A stretch of 37,457 nt of DNA from Paludibacteraceae bacterium (lineage in GTDB: Bacteria; Bacteroidota; Bacteroidia; Bacteroidales; Paludibacteraceae): assembly GCA_017471175.1 (NCBI GenBank), contig JAFUVS010000001.1, positions 1 through 37,457 on the forward strand, in the 5' to 3' direction. This document shows, one piece after another, positions 33,801 to 37,457 of this stretch. The first letter of the stretch is position 1; the number at the start of each line of letters is the position of its first letter. A program made the position numbers and the translations under genes. The notes beneath the pieces were generated by a model. The model had not been told where the DNA came from and made no database searches. It was given only the letters and a program-made list of their open reading frames with translations.

Positions 33801-36670
33801 TCGCGAACCGTCGGCTTACCGCCCCAAGAAGGCGTGAAACCGATTACTTGGGCGTATGCATTGCGCGCGTACTTATCCCATTGGTCGGTATCGTACATAT
33901 ACAGCGACACACCCGCATTGATGGTTACCGTGGCTTCTTTATCCACCTCTATCTCCGTACCGGGCAGCATCTCCGTATTCTGCGTAATATCCATAGCACC
34001 CGTCAGCAGGTGAATCTTCATATTACTCGTCAAGGGAAGCACAAATTTCTTCGAATCGAAACTATCCATACCCAACGCACGAAGCATCGGTAATGCAATC
34101 ACCATCGAACCAAGGTGCGCACCGCTATTCACGTCATACACCTGTTTGTCATTTGTTACATCATACCACTTACGAACCCACGTATTTTCGGCATCTGCGG
34201 CAGGATCCATCAAGTACATAGCATTTTCACCCGACAAACCGACTATCTGTATATTGTCTGCTGCTGCTGTTATACCCGCACCCGTCGCCGCAAATGACGT
34301 ATAAAGACGAGAACCCGGATGATAAACCGTGGCGGCTTCTACATTCTGAATAAAGTACTGATTGAGCGGAAACAATTTGTAGTCGTTCGCTTTCTGATAC
34401 ATATTGAAAGCATTACCCGCACCGGGCCAGTCATACACTTGGAAGAACTCGCGAACCTGAGATCCGCGGCGCGCATGTATCTCACCTTCACCCGTTACAT
34501 AACCCCAAGCATACATCACCGCTCCGTCTTCCAACGTCATCGTACTACCCGCATTGAGCGCAATCAAACCGTATGCACCTGTCGATGTAGCACTTGTACC
34601 GGGCTGCGTCACTTGACCGCAATACTGATAACCGCCCGTTTCTACTTTTCCATATACATCTAAGTGTGCACCGGAAGCAAGAGTCAGACGAAGATACTCA
34701 CTATGCGGAACAGACGACAACGTACGTAACACCTTGCTGCCGGCACCCTCACGCTGCGAATCCGATGCAGGCACCAACAACGTAGCATTTGCCGGTAATG
34801 TATAGTAACCGGCAGGAAGCGTATAGTTGTTCACCATCAGAATGGTCACCACCTCGCTCGGATTATTCTGCGCGTACAGCAGAGCCTCCTCCAACGTACC
34901 ATAAGCCGTTGTGCCGATTGCACATACGCTCACCGCATCATCCTTTGCATTCTCGCTCGTACCGACAAAGTAGCGGTAACCGTCTGTATAGGCCTGACCC
35001 GCACCTATGTTATATATGGTCTGGTTGGCAGCCAACGTATAACTGTTCACAAAATCGTTCACTACAAAATAGCCCGATACCAACGTCACTTTGTTGCCGC
35101 TGTTGGTAACCTCCGACATATTGCCGTCCGTATTCTTCGCACTGAAACGGGCTCCGTCTATCGTCACTTCACTGCCCGCTTTTAACGCCACAGCACTGCC
35201 GTAACCGCCCGTTGATGCCGACAAGACAGCATACTGACCCAGACTGACCGTACCGCCGATCACATCCATCGCTACAGGACTCGTACCCGTCGCACGTATC
35301 GTTACATTATGAGCATTCAACGTACCGGCATTGACAACTACGCCACGACCGCTCGCACCGCTGACCGATGCCGTGATCTTGCCGCCTTCCAAACTTACCG
35401 AACCGCCCATTACTTGAACACCTGCCGCCGCGGAAGTGGAAGATACGTTAATCTCACCGCTCGACATCTGAACGGTACCTTCATTATTGATACCGGCTGT
35501 CGTCGCTGTCAATATTCCATCCACAAAATAGAATGAACCGCCTGCCGATACCGATACAGCCGTCACGCCGATAATCTCGCCGCGTTTCAGCGTCAACGAA
35601 CCCGACTCTACCGTCACAGCCACACCGTCCGACTCCAACACGCCTATCAACTTGCTGTCTATAATCGCAACATCGCTATTCACCGCCAGCGAACCGGACA
35701 AACGACGACCATTCAAGTCCAAGGTCATAGCCTTCGCTATACCCTGTGTGGCAGCCATATTCACATCACGAAGCAACTGCACCGTATCACCGGCCATCGC
35801 TTGAGCCATCGCATCCGCCCAAGACAAAGTCAATTGCTTCGCTCCGTTCTTCACCATCACGTCATTGGCAGCAGCAGGCTCAACCACCACTTTTATCGTA
35901 GCCTTAAACGATGAACCACCCTTGGAAGCAAGCGTCAAATCAGCTGTATACGTACCTACCGAAGCAGCCGTAAACGACACCGGCACAATAACCATATCGT
36001 CTTCAAGCACCGCTCCCGACCAATCAACCGCATACGAACCGCCCGCTGTAGCATTAGCGAAAACCGGCTCCTCAAAGTCATCCAACGAAACGGCATAACC
36101 CGTCGAGAATATCACTTGCCACTCCTTGTTCTCATTTGCCGTTGCATAGGCCAACTGACCCTCCGTGCAACTATATACGGGAATAGACTTAAACACTGCC
36201 TTATAAGCACTCAATGCAGGATAACTGTCCTTGAATGTCTCCTCCAACGGATAAAAATAGGGCGTACCCGTCCCATCAAAATTGGAAGTCGTAGCTGCAC
36301 TGAAAACAGAATCCTTACGAGGCATCTCCTTGAAGGTTTCGCCTGTTTCCACCTTAAGCCAGTGGTCAAAATAATAACCCTCATTCGGAGTAGCATAGAA
36401 ATATACTTTTACATACAAACCGCCACCCGATAACGCATCCAAAGTAGAACCTTTTTCCGAAAACACTTCCGTCACTTCATCGCTCTGATAATCCGGGCGA
36501 TCCGTCAATTCAGCCGATAAAGCCACCTCACCATTCCCATCTGTCTGAACCTTTGCTTCTGCAAAAGCCGTTATACTGGATGGAAGGCTCTGACCATTCA
36601 TTTGCAGCACACCACAGGTAATCAAACCTATAAGAACCGCAGAAAAACGAATCATACGTTTCATAATCAT
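30818..36670 (-). CDS. Giant secreted beta-helix / Flg_new-repeat surface protein
   Basis: A 1950-residue protein with a signal peptide (M-K-R-M-I-R-F-S-A-V-L-I-G, about 26 residues; the ATG at 36664 is an equally good start). Residues about 270-560 alternate short Gly/Ser/Val strands (L-D-L-N-G-R, S-L-T-L-K-R-G, S-V-S-L-E-G-G-K-I) in the manner of a right-handed parallel beta-helix. Residues about 1165-1480 hold Listeria-Bacteroides (Flg_new/InlB B-type) repeats marked by Y-T-Y-T-F-T-G-W. An acidic D-x-P-D-T-P linker follows near 1515, then a beta-rich domain. The last 25 residues (V-I-R-N-G-V-L-Y-I-V-R-E-G-K-L-Y-D-A-Q-G-R) resemble the end of Bacteroidota secreted proteins with type IX-like sorting regions. 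I infer a cell-surface adhesin. No enzyme motif is seen. Confidence 0.85.
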   Translation of the reverse strand: MIMKRMIRFSAVLIGLITCGVLQMNGQSLPSSITAFAEAKVQTDGNGEVALSAELTDRPDYQSDEVTEVFSEKGSTLDALSGGGLYVKVYFYATPNEGYYFDHWLKVETGETFKEMPRKDSVFSAATTSNFDGTGTPYFYPLEETFKDSYPALSAYKAVFKSIPVYSCTEGQLAYATANENKEWQVIFSTGYAVSLDDFEEPVFANATAGGSYAVDWSGAVLEDDMVIVPVSFTAASVGTYTADLTLASKGGSSFKATIKVVVEPAAANDVMVKNGAKQLTLSWADAMAQAMAGDTVQLLRDVNMAATQGIAKAMTLDLNGRRLSGSLAVNSDVAIIDSKLIGVLESDGVAVTVESGSLTLKRGEIIGVTAVSVSAGGSFYFVDGILTATTAGINNEGTVQMSSGEINVSSTSAAAGVQVMGGSVSLEGGKITASVSGASGRGVVVNAGTLNAHNVTIRATGTSPVAMDVIGGTVSLGQYAVLSASTGGYGSAVALKAGSEVTIDGARFSAKNTDGNMSEVTNSGNKVTLVSGYFVVNDFVNSYTLAANQTIYNIGAGQAYTDGYRYFVGTSENAKDDAVSVCAIGTTAYGTLEEALLYAQNNPSEVVTILMVNNYTLPAGYYTLPANATLLVPASDSQREGAGSKVLRTLSSVPHSEYLRLTLASGAHLDVYGKVETGGYQYCGQVTQPGTSATSTGAYGLIALNAGSTMTLEDGAVMYAWGYVTGEGEIHARRGSQVREFFQVYDWPGAGNAFNMYQKANDYKLFPLNQYFIQNVEAATVYHPGSRLYTSFAATGAGITAAADNIQIVGLSGENAMYLMDPAADAENTWVRKWYDVTNDKQVYDVNSGAHLGSMVIALPMLRALGMDSFDSKKFVLPLTSNMKIHLLTGAMDITQNTEMLPGTEIEVDKEATVTINAGVSLYMYDTDQWDKYARNAYAQVIGFTPSWGGKPTVRDVSSLEAIGDAKLNVHGTFDIKGRLLTTTSGANIFSTNADAGTVRFTTAAPASADDKLYQFKVGANVNNLTPIATIPALLRNNAGQDPAFANSAETPAGQAYCFVEDRWRMMTDADPFVYDNYGAWYVKPGAYVSIATQSSETEVIGTEPRINADHTYSDAAGEGRLFILVENQWWEVTLVNNLYRGTNGKYYVYDDNDGAYDEPRWHERQFMVQFVNWDGSDIANSEADATIYELSYGTMPFYNGTNPTRAEDVDYTYTFTGWTPEFVAVTEDATYTATYEATQRKYTIIFLDETGKEIERHFLTRDEMPECENTPAKTGYFLTWSPGIGAVVGNQTYQAVFTPEPPTEFTITFKNYDGSVLQSFDNVREGTLLAGLYSNVPTKPATTEYTYTFTGWQPAITAVTAATKDMSFTAQYSTARKSAVVTFEDENGNQIGDAQTVEIGQTPVAPVYTKDATAEYTYTVAWIPAVAAVISDDPVTYSADITAEKNKYTVKVTAENCTVIGAGTYEYGASVTLSVVPAEGYVAVKWNDNTTGNKTFTVTGDVTLTATGTKDDEPDTPDTPEEPESKVVSINDVVTIEETTTYADLTIEASATAAGQIIGAENIQIAAGGNVYYKYVFNAAAALWYDFAVPFECDGATVKAGNKTLTLGKDYHIISFNGATRATIADEDAATDNSAWEFLSKQNDKTLVPGRLYMIYFYAAQNDVTFMKKAGADLVYSGSVTVNEYDNGGAATEKAKNWNGIANWKLYTAQLNAGTVVYGQFYQPESDSYDVRELANEHFYVGKPVFVQVESSATVSAQPFASGAPVRRMSEENSECVVTLSDNTKMTDRVYLHTSEDALDEYVIGQDLAKVSVSGKVAQMWVNRYNSKLCVNTIATGENEISEYPLGIFAPQAGAYTIAAPQCEAGTQVVLMYNGVEVADLTRGDYTLDLARGTTTAYAIRVIGKHGMPTAIDEAATGNENVQKVIRNGVLYIVREGKLYDAQGREMK

Positions 36671-36847
36671 CTCTTTTTATTTATTTTCTATTGTTATATT
36701 ATATCCTTTGGTATTCTACTCTCTATCCTACTATATCTACTCTCTACCTTATGGCCTCTATTTTATACGATACTACTAACAATCACTATCGCCCTTTCCC
36801 AACGTTTTCACCCCTCCTGCCATACCGCACAAGATAGTAAAATCGCG
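36671..36847 (-). promoter_or_regulatory. Long 5' leader of the giant adhesin gene
   Basis: From the predicted transcription start (about 36841) to the ATG is about 170 nt. It is rich in A and purines on the minus strand near the start codon. The 11-mer TCTACTCTCTA (+ strand) occurs at 36715-36725 and 36736-36746, 21 nt apart. No known riboswitch is recognised. Confidence 0.4.
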
Positions 36848-36879
36848 CAAAAGTAAGGCTTTATATTAAAATACGCAAA
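36848..36879 (-). promoter_or_regulatory. Promoter of the giant adhesin operon
   Basis: On the minus strand TTTG (36879-36876) is followed by 20 nt and TACTTTTG (36855-36848), a full consensus match. Its -7 box is identical to that of the tRNA/tuf promoter at 30290-30297. Confidence 0.8.
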
Positions 36880-37184
36880 TAAAAAATCGCACCAACCACG
36901 AATTATACCATCTTCTGCTATTTACACATTACATTCCCATCCCTCCTCGCCCCGTTACTATATTATGTGATTATTATGTGATTATTATGTGATTCCGCTA
37001 TGTACTCGCAATATGCCGCAGATAATCTGATAGATACAAAAGTGCAAAAAACACACAAAACAACCATTCGACACTCCAAGGTCTATAAACTCAACCTCGA
37101 AGCATCGAATGATTTATTCTCCAAGCCTGCCGTAAGACACGCCCTCACAGGGCGCACCGCCTCCCCGGCGAGCGCAAATCTCGC
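36880..37184. other. Intergenic region upstream of the adhesin promoter
   Basis: No coding frame. From low to high coordinate it holds a pyrimidine-rich, C-rich tract (about 36929-36956), the 11-bp repeat (36962-36994), an unremarkable A/T-rich stretch, and a GC-rich hairpin cluster (37132-37188) abutting the stop of the 54-residue peptide gene. Confidence 0.6.
36962..36994 (-). repeat. 11-bp tandem repeat, three perfect units (AATCACATAAT on the minus strand)
   Basis: ATTATGTGATT occurs three times in direct succession on the + strand. On the minus strand each unit begins AATCAC, as in the repeat at 30486-30510, while the other five bases differ (ATAAT against CCGCT). Confidence 0.9.
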
Positions 37185-37188
37185 TTAC
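37132..37188 (-). other. GC-rich hairpin cluster after the 54-residue peptide gene
   Basis: CGCCCT/AGGGCG (37140-37145 with 37149-37154) is a 6-bp hairpin. CGCC/GGCG (37158-37161 with 37167-37170) and GCGAG/CTCGC (37168-37172 with 37180-37184) are neighbouring alternatives. GTAAG/CTTAC (37132-37136 with 37184-37188) could close the whole. No T-run follows on the minus strand, so it is not a standard terminator. Confidence 0.4.
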
Positions 37189-37349
37189 AGTTGGCGCCGC
37201 TTGTTGCCCGGCGCGTCCATCATCAACGAACCGCTATCCTGACCGCCCGCAGCTACGTTTTCAGGCAAGGATGCATCACCTGCCACCTTCATCACAAATT
37301 CCGATAACAACAGCACTTCCGTCGTCTCAGGTTGAATGTATGCTTTCAT
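37185..37349 (-). CDS. Small peptide of the M-K-x-Y-x-Q-P type, 54 residues
   Basis: A frame from ATG at 37349 to TAA at 37185-37187. It begins M-K-A-Y-I-Q-P-E-T-T-E-V-L-L, carries A-G-D-A-S-L-P, then a Gly/Ser/Met-rich part, and ends in a basic patch (N-K-R-R-Q-L). It is clearly related to the 53-residue peptide at 30622-30783. There is no signal peptide. No consensus promoter is seen in the 108 nt upstream that remain in the window. By analogy with the other copy it may be the last gene of an operon lying beyond the right edge. Function unknown. Confidence 0.7.
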   Translation of the reverse strand: MKAYIQPETTEVLLLSEFVMKVAGDASLPENVAAGGQDSGSLMMDAPGNKRRQL

Positions 37350-37399
37350 AGTCTTTCTGTTTTTTTCGTTTTGTTAGTATCGTTTTTTCGGCATTTCGA

Positions 37400-37435
37400 T
37401 ATATCGGTATCTCGTCATTCCGACATACCGATATA
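37400..37435. repeat. 11-bp inverted repeat near the right edge
   Basis: TATATCGGTAT (37400-37410) is the exact complement of ATACCGATATA (37425-37435), with a 14-nt loop. Related CCGAC/CCGAT motifs recur around it. It lies about 50 nt upstream of the peptide ATG and has no T-run on the minus strand side, so it is more like an operator or leader hairpin than a terminator. Confidence 0.5.
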
Positions 37436-37457
37436 CCGACTTATCTCCGTTATTCTA

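Noticed and set aside
36962-36994. Tandem repeat considered as a CRISPR fragment
   Set aside because: The units are 11 bp with no spacers and no cas genes are present; it is a plain tandem repeat.

Overview
The window comes from a Bacteroidota chromosome, most likely an uncultured member of the order Bacteroidales. Three observations support this. First, promoters match the Bacteroidota housekeeping consensus (TTTG, 19-21 nt, TAnnTTTG) at several places. Second, the gene order tRNA-Thr, tRNA-Tyr, tRNA-Gly, tRNA-Thr, tuf, tRNA-Trp, secE, nusG, rplK, rplA, rplJ, rplL, rpoB, rpoC is the one I know from that group. Third, start codons generally lack Shine-Dalgarno sequences, and the secreted and outer-membrane proteins are of Bacteroidota types.

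Left part (1-5.5 kb, + strand). A short remnant of a DUF1016/YhcG-type nuclease gene is followed by a hairpin-rich leader. Next come an MBOAT O-acyltransferase and an SGNH-like partner, a typical surface-polysaccharide O-acylation pair. The second half of this pair is visibly AT-rich. An AAA_14/DUF4143 ATPase with a very good promoter and a ComF-type phosphoribosyltransferase follow.

5.7-9.3 kb (- strand). An Lrp/AsnC regulator, trpS, a small exported protein and an OMPP1/FadL-like outer-membrane protein lie head to tail. The regulator is divergent from a class I O-methyltransferase (9296-9952, +).

9.9-30.3 kb (- strand). One unbroken directional block starts at a promoter near 30.3 kb with four tRNA genes. 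It continues through tuf, tRNA-Trp, secE, nusG, the L11-L1-L10-L7/L12 genes, rpoB and rpoC. It then runs with a 1-nt gap into surface-polysaccharide genes: a WbpB/WlbA-like sugar dehydrogenase, two Wza-like export lipoproteins and a tyrosine autokinase with striking Tyr-rich ends. DUF3109 and a short CinA-like gene close the block. Strong hairpins sit between tuf and tRNA-Trp and between rplL and rpoB.

30.5-37.4 kb (- strand). A 1950-residue secreted beta-helix/repeat protein has its own promoter. It is followed 34 nt downstream by a 53-residue peptide gene and a rho-independent terminator. A second, clearly related 54-residue peptide gene lies upstream of the giant gene. The two intergenic regions on the downstream side of these peptides share one layout: hairpins, then an 11-bp tandem repeat (AATCACnnnnn on the minus strand), then a C-rich tract on the plus strand, then the promoter of the next operon. 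This peptide family with its flanking element is the best candidate here for something not yet described.
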